Below are positions 32,948 to 40,141 of a DNA stretch of 64,000 nucleotides, in pieces (position 1 is the first letter of the stretch; each line of letters starts with the position of its first letter). Position numbers and translations under genes: made by a program. Origin of the DNA: Sinorhizobium fredii NGR234 (GTDB lineage: Bacteria > Pseudomonadota > Alphaproteobacteria > Rhizobiales > Rhizobiaceae); the NCBI RefSeq assembly GCF_000018545.1, contig NC_012586.1:992001-1056000 (forward strand). Reading direction: 5' to 3'. The notes beneath the pieces were generated by a model. It was not told the origin of the DNA. It made no database searches and worked only from the letters and a program-made list of their open reading frames with translations.

Positions 32948-34657
32948 ATGAAGCAGCAGACCATCGAAACCGTTGCGCAGCGGATCGCTAAGATCCTTCG
33001 CCGCCACAGCGTGGAATTTATCTTCGGCCAAAGCCTTCCATCGGCAGTCATCCTCGCGGCCGAAGCGATAGGCATACGTCAGATCGCTTACAGGCAGGAG
33101 AATATGGGCGGCGCGATGGCCGACGGGTATGCCCGTCTTTCCGGCAAGGTCGGTGTCGTCACCGCGCAGAATGGTCCGGCGGCAACTTTGCTCGTGCCAC
33201 CACTTGCCGAGGCCTTGAAGGCCAGCATCCCCATCGTGGCGCTTGTGCAGGATGTCGAACGCGACCAAACGGACCGGAACGCCTTCCAGGACCTCGACCA
33301 GATCGCGCTTCTCCAGTCCTGCACCAAATGGGTGCGGCGCGTCACTGTTCCGGCGCGCATCGACGACTATGTCGACGCAGCGTTCACGGCCGCGACCTCC
33401 GGCCGTGCCGGGCCGGCCGCGCTCCTGCTGCCGGCCGATCTCCTTCGTGCAGAAGCGCGAGCGCCGGATTTCCCGAGGTCTCGGAACCTGGGTCAGTGGC
33501 CGCTCGATCGTATCCGCCCATCGGATGCGGCATTGGCAGAGGTGGCATCGCTCATAGCCGCCGCCCAAGCGCCGATCATCATTGCCGGCGGTGGCGTTCA
33601 CTGCGGCGGTGCGGCGACAGAACTCTCGGCGCTCCAACAGGAAGCGTGCCTGCCGGTCTTCACCACGAATATGGGCAAGGGGGCAGTTGACGAATACCAT
33701 CCGCTTTCCGCCGGAGTGCTCGGATCGCTCGTGGGACCACGTTCGCTCGGGCGCCATTCGTCCGCCCTGGTGGATGCTGCGGATCTGGTTCTTCTGATCG
33801 GAACCCGGACCAACCAGAACGGCACTGACAGTTGGCGCCTGATCTCCCCGGGTGCGACGGTCGTCCACATCGACGTCGATCCGGCTGAGGTTGGGCGCAA
33901 CTACGAATCGCTACGGCTCGTTGGCGATGCGCGGGAGACGCTTGCGGCATTGCGCACGGCCCTCACTCGCGTCAACCTCGCGCGGCGGCACGCGGATCGC
34001 GCGCGGCTGGAGGAGTGTATCGCCACTTATTGGAAAACATTCGAGCTTGACCGTCACGATGTGGCGACGTCTTCCTTCCGTCCGATACGCCCGGAGCGGC
34101 TTATGGCGGAACTCCAGGACCTGTTGACCGACGACGTAACGGTGGTTGCCGACGCGAGCTACTCTTCCATGTGGGTTTTGGGTCAACTGAGAGCGCCAGC
34201 GAGCGGGATGCGTTTTATCACGCCGCGCGGGCTGGCGGGTCTCGGTTGGGGAGTGCCGCTCGCGATCGGAGCCAAGGTGGCCCGCCCGGACAAGCCGGTG
34301 ATCGCGATCGTGGGCGACGGCGGCTTTGCCCACAGCTGGGCCGAACTCGAGACCATGGTGCGAATGAAGGTTCCAGTCACCATCGTGGTCCTAAACAATG
34401 GCATTCTCGGTTTCCAGCGCGACGCGGAGACCGTGAAGTTCGGTAGCTACACGTCAGCATGCCACTTTGCAGAGGTCGACCACGCGAAATTGGCCGAAGC
34501 GTGTGGCTGCCCGGCCGTTCGCGTCGAGGACCCGAGCGAACTTGCCTACCATCTGTTGCGCGGCATGGAGCAAGGCCCACTTTTGATCGAGGTAATTACC
34601 GACCCCGCGGCGCATCCTCCACTTTCGCTCTTCGCCAAGATGGACGAAGCCGCATGA
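32948..34657 (+). CDS. ThDP-dependent acetolactate synthase-like enzyme
   Basis: 569-residue member of the acetolactate synthase/benzoylformate decarboxylase superfamily. The catalytic Glu lies in YRQENMGGAMADGYAR (about residue 51); the ThDP/Mg motif begins GDGGFAHSWAELETM at about 456 and ends in the NN of VVLNN. The central FAD-like domain is present (IIIAGGGVHCGGA). No regulatory small subunit gene is nearby, so biosynthetic acetolactate synthase is unlikely; it more likely decarboxylates or ligates a 2-keto acid from the transaminase step. ATG 32948 with GGAG eight bases upstream is preferred to TTG 32930. Confidence 0.88.
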   Translation: MKQQTIETVAQRIAKILRRHSVEFIFGQSLPSAVILAAEAIGIRQIAYRQENMGGAMADGYARLSGKVGVVTAQNGPAATLLVPPLAEALKASIPIVALVQDVERDQTDRNAFQDLDQIALLQSCTKWVRRVTVPARIDDYVDAAFTAATSGRAGPAALLLPADLLRAEARAPDFPRSRNLGQWPLDRIRPSDAALAEVASLIAAAQAPIIIAGGGVHCGGAATELSALQQEACLPVFTTNMGKGAVDEYHPLSAGVLGSLVGPRSLGRHSSALVDAADLVLLIGTRTNQNGTDSWRLISPGATVVHIDVDPAEVGRNYESLRLVGDARETLAALRTALTRVNLARRHADRARLEECIATYWKTFELDRHDVATSSFRPIRPERLMAELQDLLTDDVTVVADASYSSMWVLGQLRAPASGMRFITPRGLAGLGWGVPLAIGAKVARPDKPVIAIVGDGGFAHSWAELETMVRMKVPVTIVVLNNGILGFQRDAETVKFGSYTSACHFAEVDHAKLAEACGCPAVRVEDPSELAYHLLRGMEQGPLLIEVITDPAAHPPLSLFAKMDEAA

Positions 34658-35430
34658 CCCGCCCTATCACGACAAGGATTGCCGTGGTCACCGGCGGCAC
34701 TTCCGGAATCGGCTTGGCAACGGCCCGCAACCTTCTGGAGCGTGGGTGCCGGGTCGCGGTCTTCGGTCAGAAACGTATCAATGTTGAAAGTGCCGCCGAG
34801 GCGCTTTCGCGGGATTTCGACTCCGAGCGCGTGGTCGCGCGCGCGGTCGATCTGGCTGCGTCGGCACAGATCGGAGCCTTCTTTCAAGAGTTGGAGGACC
34901 TCTGGGGAAAGCCCGAAATTCTGGTTTGCAACGCCGGGATGTCACCGAAGGGGCCAGACGGACCAACCCCATTCCAGGAGATCACACTCGATGAATGGAA
35001 CGCCGTCCTTTCCGTCAACCTGACTGGGACAATGCTCTGCTGCCAGGCTGTCCTGCCTGGCATGGTCGAGCGACGCTTTGGCCGCATCGTTCTGGTCGGG
35101 TCCATCGCGGGGCGCGCGATGCCCAGGATTGCCGGCACGGCCTATGCTGCCTCGAAAGCCGCGCTTGCGGGCTTCACACGCTCTCTTGTCTCGCGGTTCG
35201 CAGCGGAAGGAATTACGGTGAATGTGGTTGCGCCAGGCAGGATTGCCACTGAGATGGCCGGACCGCGCGACAGTGCGGCCAATCGCGCGGCTGTTGCCCG
35301 CATCCCCGCGGGCCGCATGGGGGAGCCAGAGGAAATTGCCGCTGCCATTGGGTTCCTGACTTCCGACGAAGCAGCGTTCATCAACGGCGCGATCGTAGAT
35401 GTCAATGGCGGAGAATACGCGCCACTTTGA
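34654..35430 (+). CDS. Short-chain dehydrogenase/reductase
   Basis: 258-residue classical SDR. Cofactor motif TGGTSGIG at residues 13-20, NAG in VCNAGMSPKG, the catalytic Ser in LVGSIAG, and YAASK with Tyr164 and Lys168; the C-terminus INGAIVDVNGGEY is standard. ATG 34654 overlaps the ThDP enzyme stop (ATGA). It probably oxidises or reduces the carbonyl/alcohol intermediate of the pathway. Confidence 0.92.
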   Translation: MTRPITTRIAVVTGGTSGIGLATARNLLERGCRVAVFGQKRINVESAAEALSRDFDSERVVARAVDLAASAQIGAFFQELEDLWGKPEILVCNAGMSPKGPDGPTPFQEITLDEWNAVLSVNLTGTMLCCQAVLPGMVERRFGRIVLVGSIAGRAMPRIAGTAYAASKAALAGFTRSLVSRFAAEGITVNVVAPGRIATEMAGPRDSAANRAAVARIPAGRMGEPEEIAAAIGFLTSDEAAFINGAIVDVNGGEYAPL

Positions 35431-35450
35431 AGGCGGAGATCGGCTGCGGT

Positions 35451-36149
35451 ATGCGTGCGAGCGTACTGATCTATACGGGCAATGCGGAGCTCTTTCTTCT
35501 CCTGGAGTATATTCTCGAGACTGAGAGGTTTGCCGTCCGGCTTTGCGCCGACACGAGCGAACTGATTGGTGCGATCCAGACCGAACAGCCGCTCGCTGTC
35601 CTCGTCGATTGCGCCGATCCGAGCCTGGAGGCGCTTGGCTTTATCCGCCGCATCAAGGCAATCAGGGACCACATGCCAGTCGCCGCTTTTACAAACGGAC
35701 CGAGAAAAGATCTCAGCAGTTGCCCCGGCACTCTCGGAATCGACGTCGTCATATGCAGTCCCTACGATCCTCGCCGGCTGCTCGCGTTCCTGAAGGGCGT
35801 TCAAGCGAACTTGCCATACGACTCAGGCCCGGCAGCCTCAGGCGAGCAGATATATCGGCACGCGGATATCGTGATGAACGTCTCCCGGATTCGGGTCACG
35901 CGAAACGGACGCATCGTCAGCCTTACCGCATTACAGTTCAGATTGCTTCTGCGTCTCATGAAGATGCCCGATGTCGTCCACAGTCGTGACGACCTCATCG
36001 CCGCGGGATGGCCACGCGAGGCCGAAGTCGAACCCCGAACCGTCGATATCCACATCGGTCACATCAGGCGCGCGCTGAACCAATATGGACCTGATGTTAT
36101 CCGTACCGTACGGTCCATTGGCTACTCGCTCAAGGGGTCATTGCGCTAG
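35451..36149 (+). CDS. OmpR-type regulator with degenerate receiver domain (copy 1)
   Basis: 232-residue protein: an N-terminal receiver-like domain (about 1-118) and a C-terminal OmpR/PhoB winged helix (about 135-230, LTALQFRLLLRLMKMPDVV, then PRTVDIHIGHIRRAL and IRTVRSIGYSL). The receiver lacks the acidic pair after strand 1 (VLIYTGNAELF) and the conserved Lys after strand 5 (VICSPYDPRR), although an Asp remains at the phosphoacceptor place (AVLVDCADPS). Phosphorylation by a normal kinase is therefore doubtful. No histidine kinase gene is nearby. ATG 35451 chosen; TTG 35427 overlapping the SDR stop is possible. Paralogue of the gene at 37398. Confidence 0.8.
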   Translation: MRASVLIYTGNAELFLLLEYILETERFAVRLCADTSELIGAIQTEQPLAVLVDCADPSLEALGFIRRIKAIRDHMPVAAFTNGPRKDLSSCPGTLGIDVVICSPYDPRRLLAFLKGVQANLPYDSGPAASGEQIYRHADIVMNVSRIRVTRNGRIVSLTALQFRLLLRLMKMPDVVHSRDDLIAAGWPREAEVEPRTVDIHIGHIRRALNQYGPDVIRTVRSIGYSLKGSLR

Positions 36150-36183
36150 GGGAAATTGAGCGTTTTCCAATCTCGGCCGGGTA

Positions 36184-36217
36184 GCGCCTTGCTCGCTCAC
36201 AGATAGCCGCAAGGCGC
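36184..36217 (+). terminator. Terminator-like hairpin after regulator copy 1
   Basis: Perfect 9-bp stem GCGCCTTGC (36184-36192) and GCAAGGCGC (36209-36217) with a 16-base loop, 35 bases after the regulator stop. No T-run follows, so it may be only a transcript-end stabiliser. Confidence 0.45.
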
Positions 36218-36238
36218 ACCCTCTGGATGGATGTACTG

Positions 36239-36460
36239 CTAGATCAAACGGTTTCTAAGCCGTAGGAATACCTCAAACCAGAAGCCGTAATCGCGGTGTC
36301 GGCGTTCGCCTCGAGCGCACAATAGGCGGCCGCCGTTTGCGGCTTCGCTGCCATAGAGGTCGATCGCAGCCTCAACCACTTCCTGTTGGTGTTTCTGCCA
36401 GAATCCGTCTTTCCGGGGGCCTTGCTCCCCGAGGGCGGGATTGCCAAAAATTTTGGACAA
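36239..36460 (-). CDS. 73-residue hypothetical protein
   Basis: Small gene starting at TTG 36460 with a near-perfect AGGAGGT ribosome site six to seven bases upstream. Product begins SKIFGNPALGEQGPRKDGFW and ends in an aromatic segment (DYGFWFEVFLRLRN). No domain recognised. The middle could have suffered compensating frameshifts, because a second frame reads AAAYCALEAN across it, which looks more protein-like. Confidence 0.5.
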   Translation of the reverse strand: MSKIFGNPALGEQGPRKDGFWQKHQQEVVEAAIDLYGSEAANGGRLLCARGERRHRDYGFWFEVFLRLRNRLI

Positions 36461-36619
36461 GCTGAACCTCCTACTGTCCGGCGCAGGGGATCAAGGGGTT
36501 GCCGGGCGTTGGAACTCAGCTTTCGCGAGCCACGGAACCCATTCGGTTCTCATAGTGCCGTCCCTGGCGAATGTGTCCTGCTGAAACGGGTACAGAACGG
36601 CATAGCTTACTTGCCGTTT

Positions 36620-37124
36620 TTATCCGCCTGCATGCGCAATTGTTCGGAGCCGAACGAAATGTCTCCTCGCGGTTTCATACTCGTCAGTCGGACTGAGCGG
36701 CTTTGGCGTCGCCAATAGTTCATCGTCCAACTCGTAGAGAATGATCCCTTCCTTGCGAATATCGACGAAAAAATATCGGCCTTCCCGCAGAGCGGTATTC
36801 ACCTCGCGACGTGAATGGACAAAACTCACCGGCGTTTCCACGCCCAGGAGCCGAAGCTGCCGGTCCTGAGCCTTGTGCCGATAAGCGGCAAAGTCCGTCA
36901 GCTTTCTGCGGTTCACGACGATCAGCAGATCGTAATCCGATTTATATCCCTTCTTCGTGTGCGGCTCGTCGACCCATGTGCCTCGGGCATAAAGACCCGA
37001 AGAGTATCCGGCCCCGCTTCTCGTTCCCTCCTTGAGCGCATCCTCGAATTCCTCGTGCAAGACTTCGACGATACGCGAGCTCGCGCTGCTTTCGGTGCGG
37101 AAGATGGTCGAGGCTGGTCTTCAT
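36620..37124 (-). pseudogene. Decayed MNT-type nucleotidyltransferase gene
   Basis: Starts at ATG 37124 with KTSLDHLPHRKQRELA in one frame, then loses two bases so that VEVLHEEFEDALKEGT continues in the next frame, and gains a base in the FGS-YARGTW active-site motif; WVDEPHTKKGYKSDYDLLIVV with its acidic DYD, and VETPVSFVHSRREVN, then follow in one frame to a stop at 36620. I recognise the N-terminal half of a nucleotidyltransferase-plus-HEPN protein; the HEPN half is absent. At least two frameshifts and a truncation make it a pseudogene. Confidence 0.75.
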
Positions 37125-37217
37125 CGGTTCTGGCGTGTTCCCTGAAATCATTGAGCATGCATAGAGAACCCGGTGCGCCGAATCCACAGAGTGGTATCGT
37201 GCGCCCTGATCGAGTTA

Positions 37218-37233
37218 AATGTTGCAACAAAAT
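37218..37233. promoter_or_regulatory. Partial copy of the GntR-type palindrome
   Basis: AATGTTGCAACAAAAT contains the same TGTTGCAACA core and the right arm of the GntR operator palindrome found at 31524-31539. It lies 165 bases upstream of regulator copy 2. It may be a third site or chance. Confidence 0.3.
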
Positions 37234-37397
37234 ATGGGGAGGAAAAGAGAAATTTTTGCATTTATACAGATATTATTGCGTAAACCATCAAATCCAGGGG
37301 GTTACCTTAATGCTGTACCTGTATTATTTCGGATTTTTGTGACATCAAAGCTCGGAAAAGCAGTGAAGGGACCGCTTGGTTGGATGAAGGCTCTGCT

Positions 37398-38105
37398 ATG
37401 AAACCTTTGGTCCTGATTTGCTCGAACAATGCAAACTTTTATGTGTTGCTGGCGCACATCCTCGTGCGGGAGGGCTTCCAGGCGGCACTGGTCAGCGAGG
37501 ATGAGGTCGTGGATTGGGCCACGGCCAAACAGGTCACCGCCATCATCTTGGATTCGGCGGAAGATTCTGGCAGGACCTTGAGAACATGTGCTGCAATAAA
37601 GACCTCGGGCGCGGCTTCACGCATTCCGACGATTGCTCTGGTTTCATCAGGGGATGAGCGATACTACCTCGCGCTGCTGAAGGCGGGAATTGACGAAAAC
37701 TTCGTGCGCCCGGTCTCGCCCGCACGGTTGTTGGCGTATCTTTGTTCTCTGCCAAGGCACGGAACGAATGATACGCGGCCGATCGATCCCAGTCGGGAAC
37801 CAGTAAGGACCTTCGGCCCGTTGAGATTGGAGCGCGGGCGCCGTCTCGTCGGATATGGCGATAAGGAAACTCAATTCGGTCCCATCGAGTTCAATCTTTT
37901 GCAGTGCCTTTTGGAGGCACCAGGCCGAGTACGCAGCCGCCTTGAACTGATCGAGGCGGCGTGGCCACCCAATCGCTATGCGCAGCCACGCACTGTGGAT
38001 GTACATATCGGCCGCTTGCGCCGGGCGCTCGAGCGCCTGACCGGCCGCCCCCTTATTCGCACAATCCGGGCGACGGGCTATGCCCTCGATATAGATGAAA
38101 GTTAG
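37398..38105 (+). CDS. OmpR-type regulator with degenerate receiver domain (copy 2)
   Basis: 235-residue paralogue of the regulator at 35451: both start with a similar strand (VLICSNNANFYVLLAHIL here) that lacks the acidic pair, keep an Asp in strand 3 (AIILDSAEDS), and have VRPVSP where the conserved KP should be. The C-terminal winged helix (FGPIEFNLLQCLLEAPGRV, PRTVDVHIGRLRRALERL, IRTIRATGYALD) is intact, so DNA binding is likely while phosphorelay control is not. ATG 37398 is preceded by an AT-rich 200-base region. The next gene downstream, an alpha-oxoamine synthase, is a plausible target. Confidence 0.82.
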   Translation: MKPLVLICSNNANFYVLLAHILVREGFQAALVSEDEVVDWATAKQVTAIILDSAEDSGRTLRTCAAIKTSGAASRIPTIALVSSGDERYYLALLKAGIDENFVRPVSPARLLAYLCSLPRHGTNDTRPIDPSREPVRTFGPLRLERGRRLVGYGDKETQFGPIEFNLLQCLLEAPGRVRSRLELIEAAWPPNRYAQPRTVDVHIGRLRRALERLTGRPLIRTIRATGYALDIDES

Positions 38106-38223
38106 AACTGAGTCCGGAAAGTTTAAATTCCGCATGTCGGTTTCACAATGCACGAATATGAAAGTCGAATTTGTAGAAAATTGCCGATATTTTCAAATAA
38201 AATCTGGAAATATTCGCAGATAC

Positions 38224-38248
38224 TTTGTTGAATTCGGCGATCAACAAA
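38224..38248. promoter_or_regulatory. Inverted repeat upstream of alpha-oxoamine synthase gene
   Basis: TTTGTTGA (38224-38231) and TCAACAAA (38241-38248) form a perfect 8-bp inverted repeat with a nine-base spacer in an AT-rich upstream region. Form and place suit an operator for one of the winged-helix regulators upstream. Confidence 0.5.
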
Positions 38249-38250
38249 AT

Positions 38251-38290
38251 AAATCTCCCGGTATATTCATCTGCAAACATCGGGAGATTT
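38251..38290 (+). promoter_or_regulatory. Leader hairpin sequestering the ribosome site of the oxoamine synthase gene
   Basis: AAATCTCCCG (38251-38260) and CGGGAGATTT (38281-38290) form a perfect 10-bp stem with a 20-base loop. The 3' arm contains GGGAG, the only Shine-Dalgarno candidate, eight bases before ATG 38295. If formed in the mRNA it would block translation initiation, so the gene may be controlled by a protein, small RNA, temperature or ligand that opens it. It could alternatively be a DNA operator. Confidence 0.6.
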
Positions 38291-38294
38291 TAGG

Positions 38295-39557
38295 ATGGCA
38301 GGCGAAGCACCGTGGCAGGGAGGCTCTGGGCGCTCGAGTGCCCAAAGGAACACCGCTGGCTTGATCGAATACGCCCGAAGCCATTTCGATGCCGCGCACT
38401 TTCAGGGTTTGATGGCGATTTATGGGCGTCCCCTTGAGGATCGTGCCGTAGCGCTTGCCCACGACCGCGAGCGTCGGGTGGTCGACTTCGTGCGTTGCTC
38501 CTACCTCGGGTTGGACAACCATCCGCGGATCGTTGCAGGTGCCGTCGAAGCGCTGAAAGCATACGGGACACTTCATTGGTCATGCGCAAGAACGCGCCTC
38601 AATTTCTCGATCCTCGGCGACCTGGAAGTAGCCCTGTCGGAGTTGTTCGATGCGCGGGTGATTACCTATACCACGGTGCTTGCGGCAAACATGAGCGCTT
38701 TGCCGCTGATCGCTTCCGGACATCTGACCGGTGGTGTAAAGCCGGTGATGGTATTCGATCGCTTCGCCCACGCGACGCTCGCCTTTCACAAGGCAACCGT
38801 TGCCGCCGAAACCCGGGTCGAGACCATCGCCCACAACGATCTCGATGCGCTCGAGATGCTCTGCCGCACCAACCGAACCGTCGCCTTTGTTTGCGACGGC
38901 GTCTATTCGATGGGCGGAAGCGCCGACATCGAGCGACTGCGGTGGCTGCAGGAACGCTATGGTCTTTTTCTCTACATTGATGACGCACATGGGATATCGA
39001 TTTTCGGCAAGCATGGTGAGGGCTTTGCGAGATCGAAAGCTGGCGGCCCTTTGGGCGAGCAAACCATAGTTGCGGCCTCGCTCGGCAAGGGCTTCGGCGC
39101 CTCAGGCGGCCTGGTCATGCTGGGGACCGCGCGGCAAGAGGAGTTGTTTCGAAGGTTCGCGGTGGCTCATGCGTTTTCGGCGTCGCTGAACGTAGCAGCC
39201 ATCGGCGCAGCACTGGCATCGCAGGAATTGCATCGGACGGAAGAACTTCAAGAGCTACAGCAGACTCTGCGTGAGAGAACCGCTCTTTTCGATAGCCTTG
39301 TCCCAACGGGCCAGCGAGGCGCTCCCATGCCGATCCGGACCCTGGAAATAGGTGATGAACTCACGGCCATTGGAGCTGCTCGCGCGTTGCTCGATCGCGG
39401 CTTCTATACGTCGGCGATCTTCTTTCCCACCGTTGCCAAGGGAAGGGCAGGGCTGCGGTTGTGCCCGACGGCCGGCCACTCCGTGGACGAAATCCGCGCT
39501 CTGGGCAGCGCGCTCCATGACGTTCTTTCAGAAATTGGTGGCACCCCGGTTCCGTAA
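38295..39557 (+). CDS. Alpha-oxoamine synthase family PLP enzyme
   Basis: 420-residue fold-type I PLP enzyme of the alpha-oxoamine synthase group (BioF, Kbl, HemA, SPT, CqsA). Visible: RCSYLGLDNHPRI near the substrate entrance, the SCARTRLNFSILGDLE segment at about 96-111, IDDAHGISIFGKHGEG at about 228-243 (Asp and His contact the cofactor), and the Schiff-base lysine in AASLGKGFGASGGL at residue 265. Such enzymes condense an acyl-CoA or acyl-ACP with an amino acid. No biotin, heme or threonine genes are near, which argues against BioF, HemA and Kbl roles. A product used as signal, lipid or secondary metabolite is possible (CqsA/LqsA are precedents) but not shown. Confidence 0.85.
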   Translation: MAGEAPWQGGSGRSSAQRNTAGLIEYARSHFDAAHFQGLMAIYGRPLEDRAVALAHDRERRVVDFVRCSYLGLDNHPRIVAGAVEALKAYGTLHWSCARTRLNFSILGDLEVALSELFDARVITYTTVLAANMSALPLIASGHLTGGVKPVMVFDRFAHATLAFHKATVAAETRVETIAHNDLDALEMLCRTNRTVAFVCDGVYSMGGSADIERLRWLQERYGLFLYIDDAHGISIFGKHGEGFARSKAGGPLGEQTIVAASLGKGFGASGGLVMLGTARQEELFRRFAVAHAFSASLNVAAIGAALASQELHRTEELQELQQTLRERTALFDSLVPTGQRGAPMPIRTLEIGDELTAIGAARALLDRGFYTSAIFFPTVAKGRAGLRLCPTAGHSVDEIRALGSALHDVLSEIGGTPVP

Positions 39558-39607
39558 GTGCGCGCGCCGACGTGCCTGACAAACCCAAATAGCCCGAGGG
39601 AGCCAAT

Positions 39608-39895
39608 ATGCGCGAACTGGTCTTCGAGTGCTGCGTTTTGCTAGAGAATCCGACGCGCTTTGTCGAGCAAATGCGCCTAAGGCTTGCCGGATTCCATGAG
39701 TCCACGATCGATCATGGGGTTGAAGAAACCTTCATGTTTTGTGATGGTTACGCAACTGCTCGAGCTACGGACAGTGCTGTTTTAATGCGGGTCGTGGCGA
39801 AAGACCTCGTTTTTTCCCACGCCATTAGAATAGCCTTCGAGGAAACCATGCTTTACATCATCCCATCGGCGCCTGAGAAAGTTGTCTGGCGGTAA
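39608..39895 (+). CDS. 95-residue hypothetical protein paired with oxoamine synthase
   Basis: Small gene 50 bases after the oxoamine synthase with GAGGGAG upstream of ATG 39608; probably the same transcript. The product alternates beta-type segments (YATARATDSAVLMRVVAKDL) with a helix near ENPTRFVEQMRLRLAG. It loosely resembles the DUF2218 pattern of an N-terminal RY/RF-helix followed by a G-A-A-T strand, but I cannot confirm this. It could be a binding partner or modifier of the enzyme's product. Confidence 0.6.
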   Translation: MRELVFECCVLLENPTRFVEQMRLRLAGFHESTIDHGVEETFMFCDGYATARATDSAVLMRVVAKDLVFSHAIRIAFEETMLYIIPSAPEKVVWR

Positions 39896-40141
39896 CTGTA
39901 AGTGCCATTCGTCTGCCGACATTAAGGCAGGTTAGGGTTTCCGGAGAACGAAACAAAGCCGATGGCTTGTCGCGATCCTGCCTCAGAAGTGCCGCGACGC
40001 TTCTTTAGACCGCGCCGCGCGCCCGGGAATGGCCAATAGGGTTCGTTTTGAACTACATTTCTGTATCTCCGGGAACAACTCTTCCGAGCGAACTTTGAAA
40101 AATTAAGCCGGCATGATTTAAGCTGCCGAACAAGAGCTTGA

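Noticed and set aside
31593..34657. Taurine pathway (taurine-pyruvate aminotransferase plus sulfoacetaldehyde acetyltransferase)
   Set aside because: The aminotransferase is of the GSA-like type and the ThDP enzyme shows general acetolactate synthase features; no taurine transporter or phosphotransacetylase gene is present.
38295..39557. bioF
   Set aside because: No other biotin gene nearby and the regulatory context is atypical; assigned only to the family.
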